Shown: positions 36,433 through 45,526, numbered from the stretch's first letter. The stretch is 64,000 nt of DNA from Actinomadura sp. J1-007 (GCF_009793335.1 NZ_WING01000002.1:806001-870000), one strand, 5' to 3'. Made by a program: numbers and translations. The notes: a model not told the origin generated them from the letters alone.

Positions 36433-37428
36433 GTGACCATCCCCGGCGGTAGACCGCGCCTCACCCAGTACGCCCGCGGCGGCGGCTGCGCGTGCAAGAT
36501 CCCGCCCGGGGAGCTGGAACGGGTCGTGTCCGGCCTCGCCGCCACCGCGTCCGGGGACCTGCTCGTCGGGGCCGAGGACGGCGACGACGCGGCCGTGCTG
36601 CGCGTCGCGGACGGCCGCGCGATCGTGTCCACCGCCGACTTCTTCCCGCCGGTCGTGGACGACCCGTACGACTGGGGCCGCATCGCCGCCGCCAACGCGC
36701 TCTCCGACGTCTACGCCGTCGGCGGCGAGCCCGTCATGGCGCTCAACCTGTTCGGCTGGCCGCGCGACGTCCTGCCCGCCGAGATGGCCCGCGAGGTGCT
36801 GCGCGGCGGGCGCGACACCGCCGCCGGGGCGGGCTGCCCGATCGCGGGCGGCCACAGCATCGACGACCCCGAGCCGAAGTACGGCCTGGCCGTCACCGGC
36901 ACCGCCGACCCGGCCCGCCTGCTGCGCCTCGGCGCCGGGCGCCCCGGCGTCCCCCTGTCGCTGAGCAAGCCGCTCGGCGTCGGCGTCCTCAACGCCCGCC
37001 ACAAGGCGACGGGCGAGGTGTTCCCGCAGGCCGTCGAGACGATGGCCGCCCTCAACGCCGCGGCGGGACGGGCGGCGCTGGAGCGCGGCATCGGCTGCGC
37101 GACCGACGTCACCGGCTTCGGGCTGCTCGGCCACCTCTACAAGCTGGCCCGCGCGAGCGGCGTGACCGCCGTGGTCGACGCGGCGGCCGTCCCGTACCTC
37201 GACGGCGCCCGCGCCGCCGCCCGCGACGGCTTCGTGCCGGGCGGGTCGCGCCGCAACCTCGCCTGGGTGACGCCGCACACCGACTTCGGCCGCATCGCCG
37301 AGGAGGAGCGGCTCCTGCTCGCCGACGCGCAGACCTCCGGCGGCCTCCTCGTGGCGGGCGAGATCCCCGGCGCGCCCGTCGTGGGGGAGCTGGTGCCGAA
37401 GGGCCGCCGGGCCCTCGTCGTCCGCTGA
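36433..37428 (+). CDS. selD: Selenide, water dikinase (selenophosphate synthetase)
   Basis: 331 aa. Makes selenophosphate from selenide and ATP for tRNA-Sec charging. RLTQYARGGGCACKIPPGEL carries the catalytic Cys19 and Lys22 (Cys17/Lys20 in E. coli); it is Cys, not Sec. AEDGDDAAVLRV, STADFFPPVVDDPYDWGRIA and AGGHSIDDPEPKYGLAVTG are the conserved ATP and metal motifs, and CATDVTGFGLLGHLYK follows in the second half. It begins leaderless at GTG 36433 and is followed by a terminator. Confidence 0.96.
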   Translation: MTIPGGRPRLTQYARGGGCACKIPPGELERVVSGLAATASGDLLVGAEDGDDAAVLRVADGRAIVSTADFFPPVVDDPYDWGRIAAANALSDVYAVGGEPVMALNLFGWPRDVLPAEMAREVLRGGRDTAAGAGCPIAGGHSIDDPEPKYGLAVTGTADPARLLRLGAGRPGVPLSLSKPLGVGVLNARHKATGEVFPQAVETMAALNAAAGRAALERGIGCATDVTGFGLLGHLYKLARASGVTAVVDAAAVPYLDGARAAARDGFVPGGSRRNLAWVTPHTDFGRIAEEERLLLADAQTSGGLLVAGEIPGAPVVGELVPKGRRALVVR

Positions 37429-37443
37429 CCGGAGCGCTCCCGC

Positions 37444-37480
37444 CGCGCCGCCGCCGGCTGGGGCCCGGCGCGGCGGCGCG
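37444..37480 (+). terminator. Terminator hairpin after selD
   Basis: CGCGCCGCCGC (37444-37454) pairs with GCGGCGGCGCG (37470-37480), 15-base loop that can pair further. It is 16 bp after the selD stop. Confidence 0.55.
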
Positions 37481-37579
37481 CCGCGTTCCCGCTGGTCGTG
37501 TCAGTGATCGTCATTGCGGGTATCCCTCCAGCACGGCCGCCGCTGGACGCGAGGCCGACCGTCGACCGGGGGAGCGGAC

Positions 37580-37849
37580 ATGACCATCGGGGGCATCATC
37601 ACCGCCATCGTCTTCGGCGCGATCATCGGTGCGCTGGGACGGCTCATCGTGCCGGGCAAGCAGAACATGTCGATCTGGCTGACCGTCCTGGTCGGCATCG
37701 TCGCGGCCTTCGCCGGAACGGGCCTGAGCCATCTGTTCGGCCTGAAGACCCACGGCTGGAACTTCTGGGAGACGATCTTCCAGGTGGCGATCGCGGCCCT
37801 CGGGGTCTACCTCGTCGCGATGTTCTGGCCCAAGAAGTCCGCGCGCTGA
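37580..37849 (+). CDS. GlsB/YeaQ/YmgE family stress membrane protein
   Basis: 89 aa, three membrane helices: GGIITAIVFGAIIGALGRLI, WLTVLVGIVAAFAGTGLS and FQVAIAALGVYLVAMFW, ending in PKKSAR. The VPGKQNMS loop is typical of this family of small stress-associated proteins, whose biochemical role is unknown. GGGGGAGC lies 7 bases upstream of ATG 37580. Confidence 0.9.
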   Translation: MTIGGIITAIVFGAIIGALGRLIVPGKQNMSIWLTVLVGIVAAFAGTGLSHLFGLKTHGWNFWETIFQVAIAALGVYLVAMFWPKKSAR

Positions 37850-37889
37850 CGCCCGCCTGACGGCCTGACCAGCCGATACGCGCCCGCCC

Positions 37890-37917
37890 GGCCGGCCGCG
37901 CGCCCGCGCGGCCGGCC
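37890..37917. terminator. Bidirectional terminator hairpin
   Basis: GGCCGGCCGCGC (37890-37901) pairs perfectly with GCGCGGCCGGCC (37906-37917), loop of 4. It separates the convergent GlsB and acyl-CoA synthetase genes. Confidence 0.7.
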
Positions 37918-37936
37918 CCGGCGGCGCGGGGCCGGG

Positions 37937-39823
37937 TCAGGCATCGGGACGGCGCAGGACGGGCCGCAGCCCGTCCAGCACGGCCGGGTCCTCGATGGTG
38001 GACGGCACGGTGACCTCCCGCCCGTCGGCGATGCCGCGCATCACCCCGCGCAGGATCTTGCCCGAACGGGTCTTCGGCAGCGCCGGCACCACCGTGACCT
38101 CCTTCAGCGCCGCGACCGGGCCGACCTGGTCGCGGACCATCGCCACCAGCTCGGCGGCCAGCTCCCCGGGCTCGGCGAGGACCCCGCTCTTCAGCACGAC
38201 CAGGCCGCGCGGCACCTGCCCCTTCAGCGCGTCGAGCACGCCGATCACCGCGCACTCGGCGACGGCCGGGTGCGCCGCGATGACCTCCTCCATCGTCCCG
38301 GTGGACAGCCGGTGCCCGGCCACGTTGATCACGTCGTCGGTGCGGCCCATCACCCACACGTAGCCGTCCCCGTCGATGTGCCCGCCGTCGCCGGTCAGGT
38401 AGTGCCCCGGGTGCCGGGTCAGGTACGACTCGACGAACCGCTCGTCGTCCTGCCACAGCGTGGGCAGCGTCCCCGGCGGCAGCGGCAGGCGCAGCACGAT
38501 GTCGCCGTCCTCGCCCGGCGGCAGCGGCGCGCCGTCCGGGCCGAGCACGCGGACGTCGAAGCCCGGCACCGGCACCGACGGGGAGCCGGGCTTGAGCGGC
38601 ATCGGCTCCAGCCCGCGCAGGTTCGCGACGATGGGCCAGCCCGTCTCGGTCTGCCACCAGTGGTCCACGACCGGGCGTTCGAGCACGCGCGAGGCCCACC
38701 GGTACGTCTCGGGGTCCAGGCGCTCGCCCGCGAGGAACAGCGTGTCGAGCGCCGACAGGTCGTGCCCGGCGAGCCGCGCCCCGTCCGGGTCCTCCTTCTT
38801 GATCGCCCGGATCGCGGTCGGCGCGGTGAACAGCGCCTTCACCCGGTGCTGCGCCGCCACCCGCCAGAACGCGCCGGAGTCGGGCGTCCCGACCGGCTTG
38901 CCCTCGTACAGCACCGTCGTGCAGCCGGTGAGCAGCGGCGCGTACACGATGTAGGAGTGCCCGACGACCCAGCCGACGTCGGACGCGGCCCAGAACACGT
39001 CGCCCGGCCCGACGCCGAACACGTTCTCCATCGACCAGCGCAGCGCGACCGCGTGCCCGCCGTTGTCGCGGACGACGCCCTTCGGGCGGCCGGTCGTCCC
39101 GGAGGTGTAGAGGATGTAGAGCGGGTCGGTCGCCGCGACCGGGACGCACCCGGCGGGCTCGGCGTGCTCGACCGCCTCGTCCCACTCCACGTCGCGCGGC
39201 CGGACGAGGTCGGCGTGCAGCTGCGGGCGCTGCCGCAGGACGCAGTGGTCGACCTTGTGGGAGGCGAGGTCGAGGGCCTGGTCGAGCAGCGGCTTGTACG
39301 GGACGACGCGGTCGCCCTCGATCCCGCACGACGCCGACACGACCGCCTTCGGGCGGGCGTCGTCGATCCGCACCGCCAGCTCGCGCGCCGCGAACCCGCC
39401 GAACACCACCGAGTGCACCGCGCCGAGCCGCGCGCACGCCAGCATCGCGACGACCGCCTCGGGCACCATCGGCAGGTAGATCACCACCCGGTCGCCGCGG
39501 TCGACGCCGAGCGCCCGCAGCGCGCCCGCGAACCGCGCGACCTCGGCGGTCAGCTCCCGGTAGGTGAAGGTCCGCACGGTGCCGGTGACCGGGCTGTCGT
39601 AGATCAGCGCTGGCTGGTCGCCGCGGCCCTCCTCGACGTGCCGGTCCAGCGCGTTGTCGCACGTGTTGAGCTCGCCGCCGGTGAACCAGCGGTAGAACGG
39701 CGGCGCGCCGTCGTCCAGCACGCGGTCCGGCGGGACGAGCCAGCGGATGTCCCGCGCGGCGAGCCCCCAGAAGCGGGTGGGGTCGGCGATGCTCCGTTCG
39801 TACGCGGCCGCGTAGGCGCCCAT
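37937..39823 (-). CDS. prpE: Propionyl-CoA/acetyl-CoA synthetase, AMP-forming
   Basis: 628 aa, the length of E. coli PrpE. ILYTSGTTGRPKGVVRDNGG, ASDVGWVVGHSYIVYAPLL, VVDHWWQTETGWPIVANLRG and the acylation-target lysine in PKTRSGKILRGVMR. The WWQTETGW element and length favour PrpE over Acs, but the substrate is not certain. Sirtuins remove acyl groups from this lysine in the family, and one is encoded at 14345. ATG 39823 has GGAGG upstream. If it is PrpE, it feeds propionyl-CoA metabolism, as the IcmF gene also would. Confidence 0.9.
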   Translation of the reverse strand: MGAYAAAYERSIADPTRFWGLAARDIRWLVPPDRVLDDGAPPFYRWFTGGELNTCDNALDRHVEEGRGDQPALIYDSPVTGTVRTFTYRELTAEVARFAGALRALGVDRGDRVVIYLPMVPEAVVAMLACARLGAVHSVVFGGFAARELAVRIDDARPKAVVSASCGIEGDRVVPYKPLLDQALDLASHKVDHCVLRQRPQLHADLVRPRDVEWDEAVEHAEPAGCVPVAATDPLYILYTSGTTGRPKGVVRDNGGHAVALRWSMENVFGVGPGDVFWAASDVGWVVGHSYIVYAPLLTGCTTVLYEGKPVGTPDSGAFWRVAAQHRVKALFTAPTAIRAIKKEDPDGARLAGHDLSALDTLFLAGERLDPETYRWASRVLERPVVDHWWQTETGWPIVANLRGLEPMPLKPGSPSVPVPGFDVRVLGPDGAPLPPGEDGDIVLRLPLPPGTLPTLWQDDERFVESYLTRHPGHYLTGDGGHIDGDGYVWVMGRTDDVINVAGHRLSTGTMEEVIAAHPAVAECAVIGVLDALKGQVPRGLVVLKSGVLAEPGELAAELVAMVRDQVGPVAALKEVTVVPALPKTRSGKILRGVMRGIADGREVTVPSTIEDPAVLDGLRPVLRRPDA

Positions 39824-39975
39824 GTCGTCCGTCCTCCGGTGCGGTCCCCTGCCCCAATCACCAATTCGGGGCGCATCCCTATAGGGCATGGCGCGGGCGC
39901 CGTTCGTCAAGGCCCCGCGCCGGACTCCGCCGCCGCCCGCCCGCTCCGGACGGCCCCGCGGGGACGTCCGGGCGG

Positions 39976-41406
39976 TCAGGCTTCGCGGTGCCGCAGGCCG
40001 TGCCCGAGCGCGACCGCGGCGGCGAGGACGGCCCCGGCCGCGACGATCCAGAAGCACAGCTCGTAGGCGTGCAGCGTCGGGACGGACGTGCCCGCGATGA
40101 CCTGCCCGGTGAGGATGGCCGCGGTGACGGCGCCCGCGATGCTGCCGCCGGTCGTGCGGACCAGCGAGTTGATGCCGCTGGCGATGCCGCTCTGGTCCAT
40201 CGGGACGTGCTGCACCGCGAGGGTGCCGAGCGCCGCGTACGCGATGCCGAACCCGACGCCCTGGATCGCGCTGAACGCCAGCATGTCGTACCCGTGGGCG
40301 TTGGACAGCGCGAGCCACACGTAGCTCAGCCCCGCGAACACCGACCCGATCGCGAGGGTGTGCGCGGCCCCGAGCCGGGCCGCGAACCGTCCGGCGAGCG
40401 CGGAGAACAGCAGCATCGTCACGGTGCTCGGCAGCATGTAGAGGCCGACGTCCAGCACCGACCCGCTCAGCCCGTACCCGATCTTGTCCTTGGGCGACTG
40501 CACGAAGCTGGAGATCAGCGTGAACGCGGCGAACATCGAGAAGCCGAGCAGCGCGGACGCCACGTTCGCCGACAGCGACTTCTGGCCGACGAGCAGCCCG
40601 AGCCGCACCAGCGGCTCGCGCACCCTCAGCTCGATCGCGACCCACGCCGCGCACAGCGCGACCGCGCCGCCGAACAGGCCGAGGACGCCGCCGGACGTCC
40701 AGCCCCAGGCGTTGCCCTGGCTGATGCCGAGCAGCAGGCAGACCAGCCACCCGGCGAGCACGACCGCGCCCGCGATGTCGGGGCGGCCGCCCGTGCGCGC
40801 GCCGACGTCCGGCGCGCTGAACCAGACCAGCACCAGCCCGGCGGCGGCGAGCCCCGCCGCGATCCAGAACATCGGGTGGTGGCTCTCGGTGCGGTCGGCG
40901 ATGAGGCCGGTCACGATCATCCCGATGGTGCCGCCGACGCCCATCGTGGCGCTGACGATGCCGATCGCGGTGGTGACCCGCTCCCTCGGGAACGTGTCGC
41001 GGATCATGCCGATCGCGAGGGGGATGAGGGCCGACGAGGTGCCCTGGAGGGTGCGGCCGACGATGAGCAGGCCGAGGGAGCCCGACACCGCGCAGATGAC
41101 CGACCCGACCACCAGCAGGCCCATGGCCAGCAGGATCATCCGCTTCTTGCCGTACATGTCGCCGAACCGCGACAGCAGCGGCGTGGCGACCGCCCCGGCG
41201 AGCAGCGAGGCGGTGAACACCCAGGTCACCGCCGTGACCGACACGTCGAAGCGTTCCATCAGGCGGGGCAGCAGCGGGATCACCAGCGTCTGCTGGACCG
41301 AGACGACCATCCCGGCGGTCGCCAGCGCGAGCAGCGTGAGGCCGGTGTGCGCGGGCCGCGCCGCGCGCCCGGCCTTCTCGGGCGCCACGGTGGGGACGCG
41401 GGACAT
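39976..41406 (-). CDS. MFS transporter, DHA2 (14-helix) drug-efflux type
   Basis: 476 aa. About 14 membrane helices. SRFGDMYGKKRMILLAMGLL gives the antiporter motif A, FVQSPKDKIGYGLSG marks the central loop, and YAALGTLAVQHVPMDQSGIA occurs late. Such proteins export drugs or metabolites with protons. It is divergent from a MarR gene with a palindrome between them, so it is probably induced by its substrate through that regulator. Confidence 0.92.
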   Translation of the reverse strand: MSRVPTVAPEKAGRAARPAHTGLTLLALATAGMVVSVQQTLVIPLLPRLMERFDVSVTAVTWVFTASLLAGAVATPLLSRFGDMYGKKRMILLAMGLLVVGSVICAVSGSLGLLIVGRTLQGTSSALIPLAIGMIRDTFPRERVTTAIGIVSATMGVGGTIGMIVTGLIADRTESHHPMFWIAAGLAAAGLVLVWFSAPDVGARTGGRPDIAGAVVLAGWLVCLLLGISQGNAWGWTSGGVLGLFGGAVALCAAWVAIELRVREPLVRLGLLVGQKSLSANVASALLGFSMFAAFTLISSFVQSPKDKIGYGLSGSVLDVGLYMLPSTVTMLLFSALAGRFAARLGAAHTLAIGSVFAGLSYVWLALSNAHGYDMLAFSAIQGVGFGIAYAALGTLAVQHVPMDQSGIASGINSLVRTTGGSIAGAVTAAILTGQVIAGTSVPTLHAYELCFWIVAAGAVLAAAVALGHGLRHREA

Positions 41407-41445
41407 GTGACCTCCTAGGGGTCCGGACGGGGGACCCGGCGATTC

Positions 41446-41468
41446 TACTTACTTGCCTTAAGTAAGTA
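41446..41468. promoter_or_regulatory. MarR operator between pump and regulator
   Basis: TACTTACTT-gcctt-AAGTAAGTA: perfect 9-bp arms, 5-base spacer, AT-rich in a GC-rich region. It sits between the divergent starts at 41406 and 41487, the expected place for autorepression and pump control. Confidence 0.75.
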
Positions 41469-41473
41469 ACCGG

Positions 41474-41486
41474 TAGGCTGGGTCAC
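41474..41486 (+). promoter_or_regulatory. -10 box of the marR-type gene, leaderless
   Basis: TAGGCT (41474-41479), then seven bases to ATG 41487. It is five bases past the operator palindrome, so a bound dimer would block it. Confidence 0.5.
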
Positions 41487-42017
41487 ATGGCGTCACCGCA
41501 GTTCCCGGCCGAGGTCCCCCGCGAGATCATGGAGATCGAACGCGCGATCACCCGCATCTCCCACCTGCTGACCCGCAGCCGCCGGCACGACCGCACCGTG
41601 GCGGCGGCCGGCGTGCCGGTCGACCGCGCCGCCGTGCCGATGCTGCGGCTGCTCGCCGAGCAGGGCGAGCCGATGCGCCCCTCGGAGATGGCCGCCCGGC
41701 TGGCCGTGGAGGCTCCGCACGTCACCCGCCAGGTGCAGCGCCTCGAACGCGCCGGCTACGTCGAGCGGGTCCCCGACCCCGACGACGGCCGCGCGCAGCG
41801 GGTCCGGCTCTGCGACTCGGGCCGCGACGCCGTCGAGTGCATCCGGGCGGTCGGGCGGCGCTGGATGGACGAGGCGCTCGCCGGATGGTCCCCGGACGAG
41901 CGCCGCCTGCTCGCCGGCCTCGTCCACCGCATGGTCGACGACTTCGTCGCGCACGCCGACTCGCTGAGCGACCAGTGCGGACTCCCCGCCGACCCGCACT
42001 ACGAACGCCAACCCTGA
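41487..42017 (+). CDS. MarR family transcriptional regulator
   Basis: 176 aa. Winged helix at residues ~55-120 (MRPSEMAARLAVEAPHVTRQ for the recognition helix, YVERVPDPDDGRAQRVRLCDSG for the wing). Long N- and C-terminal helices form the dimer. Likely represses itself and the divergent MFS pump through the 41446-41468 palindrome. The start follows the -10 directly. Confidence 0.92.
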   Translation: MASPQFPAEVPREIMEIERAITRISHLLTRSRRHDRTVAAAGVPVDRAAVPMLRLLAEQGEPMRPSEMAARLAVEAPHVTRQVQRLERAGYVERVPDPDDGRAQRVRLCDSGRDAVECIRAVGRRWMDEALAGWSPDERRLLAGLVHRMVDDFVAHADSLSDQCGLPADPHYERQP

Positions 42018-42075
42018 GCCCCTCCCACGGCCCGTCGCGTTGGCGGCTCGTCCGGCTCGTCCGGCGCGTTCCCGC

Positions 42076-42150
42076 CCCGCCTCTTCCCGTCCCGCCTCTT
42101 CCCGTCCCGCCTCTTCCCGTCCCGCCTCTTCCCGTCCCGCCTCTTCCCGT
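42076..42150. repeat. 15-bp tandem repeat, five copies
   Basis: Five exact copies of CCCGCCTCTTCCCGT begin at 42076, 42091, 42106, 42121 and 42136. It is in the 350-bp gap between the marR-type gene and selA. Frames through it read as EEAGR repeats on the minus strand, which I regard as chance. The rest of the gap holds the next two elements. Confidence 0.85.
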
Positions 42151-42293
42151 CCCGTCCCCGGCGCAGCCACCCGCGCTCCGGGGCGGTCTCAGGGTGGTCT
42201 CCGGGGCTTTCGGGGAGCGCGGGAGCGCTGTGGCGGGACGGCCGTAGCACGCCGGCGACGATTCGTCCCGGCATCTGGTTTACGTGTGCGATG

Positions 42294-42310
42294 TGAGATT
42301 AGTGATCTCA
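42294..42310. promoter_or_regulatory. Inverted repeat upstream of selA
   Basis: TGAGAT-tagtg-ATCTCA, 6-bp arms in an AT-rich stretch, 58 bp before the selA start. Spacing and position suit a regulator site on selAB. Confidence 0.45.
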
Positions 42311-42353
42311 GAGTATGGGCCGGATCGGCTTCCGCGACGGGCCCCGGCGTCCA

Positions 42354-42367
42354 TAGGGTTGCTCGAC
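42354..42367 (+). promoter_or_regulatory. -10 box of selA, near-leaderless
   Basis: TAGGGT (42354-42359) is followed by eight bases and GTG 42368. No ribosome site is seen. This supports GTG 42368 as the selA start. Confidence 0.4.
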
Positions 42368-43763
42368 GTGGACCTCCGTCTGCGTGACCCCCTGCCCGGC
42401 GAACCCCCTGAGCCGGAGCCGCGGGACCCCGATCCGCGGCGCGGCGTGCCCCGTACCGACGCGGTCCTCGCCGACCCCGGCTGGCCGACGCCGTCGGGGC
42501 GCTCGGCGGGACGATCGTCAAGGAGGCCGTCGCGCGGGCGCAGGGACGCGTCCGGGCGGGCGAGATCGGCCCGGCCGACGTCGTGGCCGCCGCGCTGGAC
42601 GGGCTGCCCCGCGCGCCGCGTCCCTCGGGCCCGTTCTGAACGCCACGGGCGTCCTGCTGCACACCAACCTCGGCCGGGCGCCGCTGTCGGCCGCCGCCCG
42701 CGAGGCCGTCGCCGCGGCGGCGGGCTGCGCCGACGTCGAGTACGACCTGTCCACCGGCCGCCGCGGCCCGCGCGGGCGCGGCGCCCTCGACGCGCTGCTC
42801 GCGGCGTGCCCCGCGGCGGCCGCCGCGCAGGTCGTCAACAACAACGCCGCCGCGCTCGTACTCGCCGCGACCGCCCTCGCCGCCGGGCGCGAGATCGTCG
42901 TCGGACGGGGCGAGCTGGTGGAGATCGGCGACGGGTTCCGGCTGCCGGACCTGCTCGCCTCGACCGGCGCGCGGCTCCGCGAGGTCGGCACCACCAACCG
43001 CACGACCGCCGCCGACTACGCCGCCGCGATCGGACCGGACACCGGGTTCGTGCTGAAGGTCCACCCGTCCAACTTCCGGATCGAGGGGTTCACCGCGGAG
43101 GCGCGCGTGGCCGACCTCGCGGCGCTCGGCGTCCCGGTGGTCGCGGACGTCGGCTCCGGGCTGCTCGCCCCCGACCCGTCCCTGCCGGACGAGCCCGACG
43201 CCGCGTCCGCGCTCGCCGCGGGCGCCGCGCTCGTCACGGCGAGCGGCGACAAGCTGCTCGGCGGCCCGCAGGCCGGGCTGCTGCTCGGCGACGCCGACGT
43301 GGTCGGACGGCTCCGCCGCCATCCCCTCTACCGCGCGCTGCGCGTCGACAAGCTGACCCTCGCCGCGCTGGAGGCGACCCTGCGCGGCCCGCGCCCGCCC
43401 GTGCCGCGGATGCTGCGCGCTGACGTGCGCGACCTGCGCGCCCGCGCCGAACGCCTCGCCGCCGACCTGACCGCCGACCTGACCGCCGACCGTACGGCGG
43501 ACGCGGCTGGGCGGGCGGTCGACGTAGGGGTCGTGGACTGTGTCGCGGTCGTGGGGGGAGGCGGCGCGCCCGGGGTGGAGCTGGCGAGTGCCGCGGTGTC
43601 GCTGCCGGACGGGCTGGCTCCGGCGCTGCGCGCCCAGCGCGTCGTCGGGCGTGTCGAGGACGGGCGGCTGCTGCTCGACCTGCGTTCGGTGGACCCCGCC
43701 GACGACGCCCGGCTGCGCGCCGCCGTCCTCGCCGCCGTCCGCGCCGCCCGGGAAGGGAACTGA
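42368..43763 (+). CDS. selA: L-seryl-tRNA(Sec) selenium transferase, two frameshifts
   Basis: PLP enzyme that changes Ser-tRNA(Sec) to Sec-tRNA(Sec) using selenophosphate. In three frames: RRGVPRTDAVLADP (frame of GTG 42368); LADAVGALGGTIVKEAVARA to about 42615; then ASLGPVLNATGVLLHTNLGR onward. Later come VVNNNAAALVLAATALA and the PLP lysine in SGDKLLGGPQAGLL. Missing bases are inferred in the CCCC run 42475-42478 and near 42615-42622; adding both gives 465 aa. An ADLTADLTADRTAD repeat occurs near the C terminus. The stop overlaps the selB start (TGATG). Confidence 0.92.
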
Positions 43764-45526
43764 TGCAGGTCGTCGCCACAGCGGGGCACGTCGACCACGG
43801 GAAGTCCGCGCTCGTGCGCGCGCTGACGGGGATGGAGCCCGACCGGCTCGCCGAGGAGCGCCGCCGCGGCCTCACCCTCGACCTCGGGTTCGCCTGGACG
43901 GACCTGCCGTCGGGCGAGCGGATGGCGTTCGTGGACGTCCCCGGGCACGAGCGGTTCGTGACGACCATGCTCGCCGGGGCGGGCCCGGTGCCCGCCGTGC
44001 TGCTCGCCGTCGCCGCCGACGAGGGCTGGATGCCGCAGTCGGAGGAGCACCTCGCCGCCGTGGACGCGCTCGGCGTCCGGCACGGCGTCCTCGCCGTCAC
44101 CCGCTCCGACCTCGCCGACCCGAAGCTCGCGCTGCGCCAGGCCCGCGAACGGCTCGCCACGACCGGCCTGCGCGGCGCCGAGGCCGTCGCGGTCAGCTCC
44201 GTCACGGGCGCGGGCCTCGGCGAGCTGGTCGCCGCGCTCGACCGGCTCGCGGCCCGGCTGCCCGTCCCGCCCGCGTCCAGCCCGGTCCGGCTGTGGGTCG
44301 ACCGGGCGTTCACGGTCGCGGGCAGCGGCACCGTCGTCACCGGCACCCTCGCCGCCGGGACGGTCCGCGCCGGGGACGAGCTGGTCCTGCTGCCGACGGG
44401 CGAACGGGTCCGGGTCCGCGCGGTCGAGTCGACCAAGCGCCCGCACGAGGCCGTGCGCGGCGTCGCGCGCGTGGCCCTCAACCTGCGCGGCCTGGACCGC
44501 GACCGCGTCGGGCGCGGCATGGCCCTCGTGACGCCCGACAGCTGGACCCACACCACGTGCGTGGACGTGCGGACCCGGTTCGGCGAGGCGTCCGGGCGGC
44601 TGGCGCGGCAGATGATCCTGCACATCGGGTCCGCCGCCGTCCCCGTGCGGCTCCGGCCGCTCGGCCCCGACACCGCCCGGCTGACCCTGAACTCGCGGCT
44701 GCCGCTGCACGTCGGCGACACCGCGCTGCTGCGCGACCCGGGGCGGCGCGCCGTCGCGGGCGTCAGCGTCCTGGACGTCCGGCCGCCGACGCTCGTGCGG
44801 CGCGGCGCCGGGGCCGCCCGCGCCCGCGAGCTGGCGTCGTGGCCCGACCGCCCGGACGGCTCGGTCGTCCTGCGCCGCCACGGCGTGCTGCGCCGGTCCG
44901 AGCTCGCGGTCATGGGCTGCGCCCCGCCGCCCGGCGCGGTCAGCCTGGACGGCGGGTGGCTCGCCGACCCGGGCCACTGGGAGGACCTGCACCGCCGCCT
45001 CGCCGAGGAGGCCGTCAGGCACGCCGCCGACCGGCCCCTCGCGCCCGGCGTGCCCCTGGAGGCGGCGCGGCTGCGGCTGGGCCTGCCCGCGCGGCGGCTC
45101 GTCACCGCGCTCGTCCGCCCGCCGCTGCGGCTGGAGCAGGGCCGGGTGTACGGGCCCGCGCCCGCGTTCCCGCCCGAGCTGTCCGCCGCGCTGGAACGGC
45201 TCCGCGAGCACCTGGCGCCCGCCCCGTTCGACGCGCCGTCCGCGGAACGGCTCGCCGAGATCGGGCTGACGGGCCGGGCGCTCGCCGCCGCCGAACGGCT
45301 CGGCGCGGTGCTGCGCCTCGGCGACGGCGTCGTCCTGCTGCCCGGCGCGGACGCCGAGGCGCTGCGCGTGCTGTCGGCGCTGCCGCAGCCGTTCACGCCG
45401 TCGCAGGCGCGCGAGGCGCTGTCGACCTCGCGCCGCGTCGTGATCGCGCTGCTGGAGCACCTCGACCGGAAGGGCCTGACGACCCGCGTCGGCGACGGCC
45501 GCCGGGTCCCCGACGAGGAGTCCTGA
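43763..45526 (+). CDS. selB: Selenocysteine-specific translation elongation factor SelB
   Basis: 587 aa. An EF-Tu-like GTPase (TAGHVDHGKSALVRALTG, FVDVPGHERFVTTMLAGAGP, a TRSDL guanine motif) is followed by beta domains and C-terminal winged helices (about residues 380-587) that bind the SECIS hairpin in the mRNA. It carries Sec-tRNA(Sec) to UGA codons. ATG 43763 overlaps the selA stop, so the two are one operon. Length is near that of E. coli SelB (614). Confidence 0.96.
   Translation: MQVVATAGHVDHGKSALVRALTGMEPDRLAEERRRGLTLDLGFAWTDLPSGERMAFVDVPGHERFVTTMLAGAGPVPAVLLAVAADEGWMPQSEEHLAAVDALGVRHGVLAVTRSDLADPKLALRQARERLATTGLRGAEAVAVSSVTGAGLGELVAALDRLAARLPVPPASSPVRLWVDRAFTVAGSGTVVTGTLAAGTVRAGDELVLLPTGERVRVRAVESTKRPHEAVRGVARVALNLRGLDRDRVGRGMALVTPDSWTHTTCVDVRTRFGEASGRLARQMILHIGSAAVPVRLRPLGPDTARLTLNSRLPLHVGDTALLRDPGRRAVAGVSVLDVRPPTLVRRGAGAARARELASWPDRPDGSVVLRRHGVLRRSELAVMGCAPPPGAVSLDGGWLADPGHWEDLHRRLAEEAVRHAADRPLAPGVPLEAARLRLGLPARRLVTALVRPPLRLEQGRVYGPAPAFPPELSAALERLREHLAPAPFDAPSAERLAEIGLTGRALAAAERLGAVLRLGDGVVLLPGADAEALRVLSALPQPFTPSQAREALSTSRRVVIALLEHLDRKGLTTRVGDGRRVPDEES

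Noticed and set aside
36433..36500. selD as a selenoprotein (Sec in the active site)
   Set aside because: The active-site codon is tgc (Cys), not TGA.
42076..42150. CRISPR-like array
   Set aside because: The 15-bp units are directly adjacent, with no spacers, and there are no cas genes.
41493..42170. Minus-strand frame with EEAGR repeats overlapping the MarR gene
   Set aside because: Antisense to a real gene; the repeats come from the 15-bp tandem repeat.
42368..43763. selA frame breaks as UGA readthrough (Sec) or programmed frameshifting
   Set aside because: Breaks are at C-runs without slippery-site context and match the same single-base-loss pattern seen in nine other genes.
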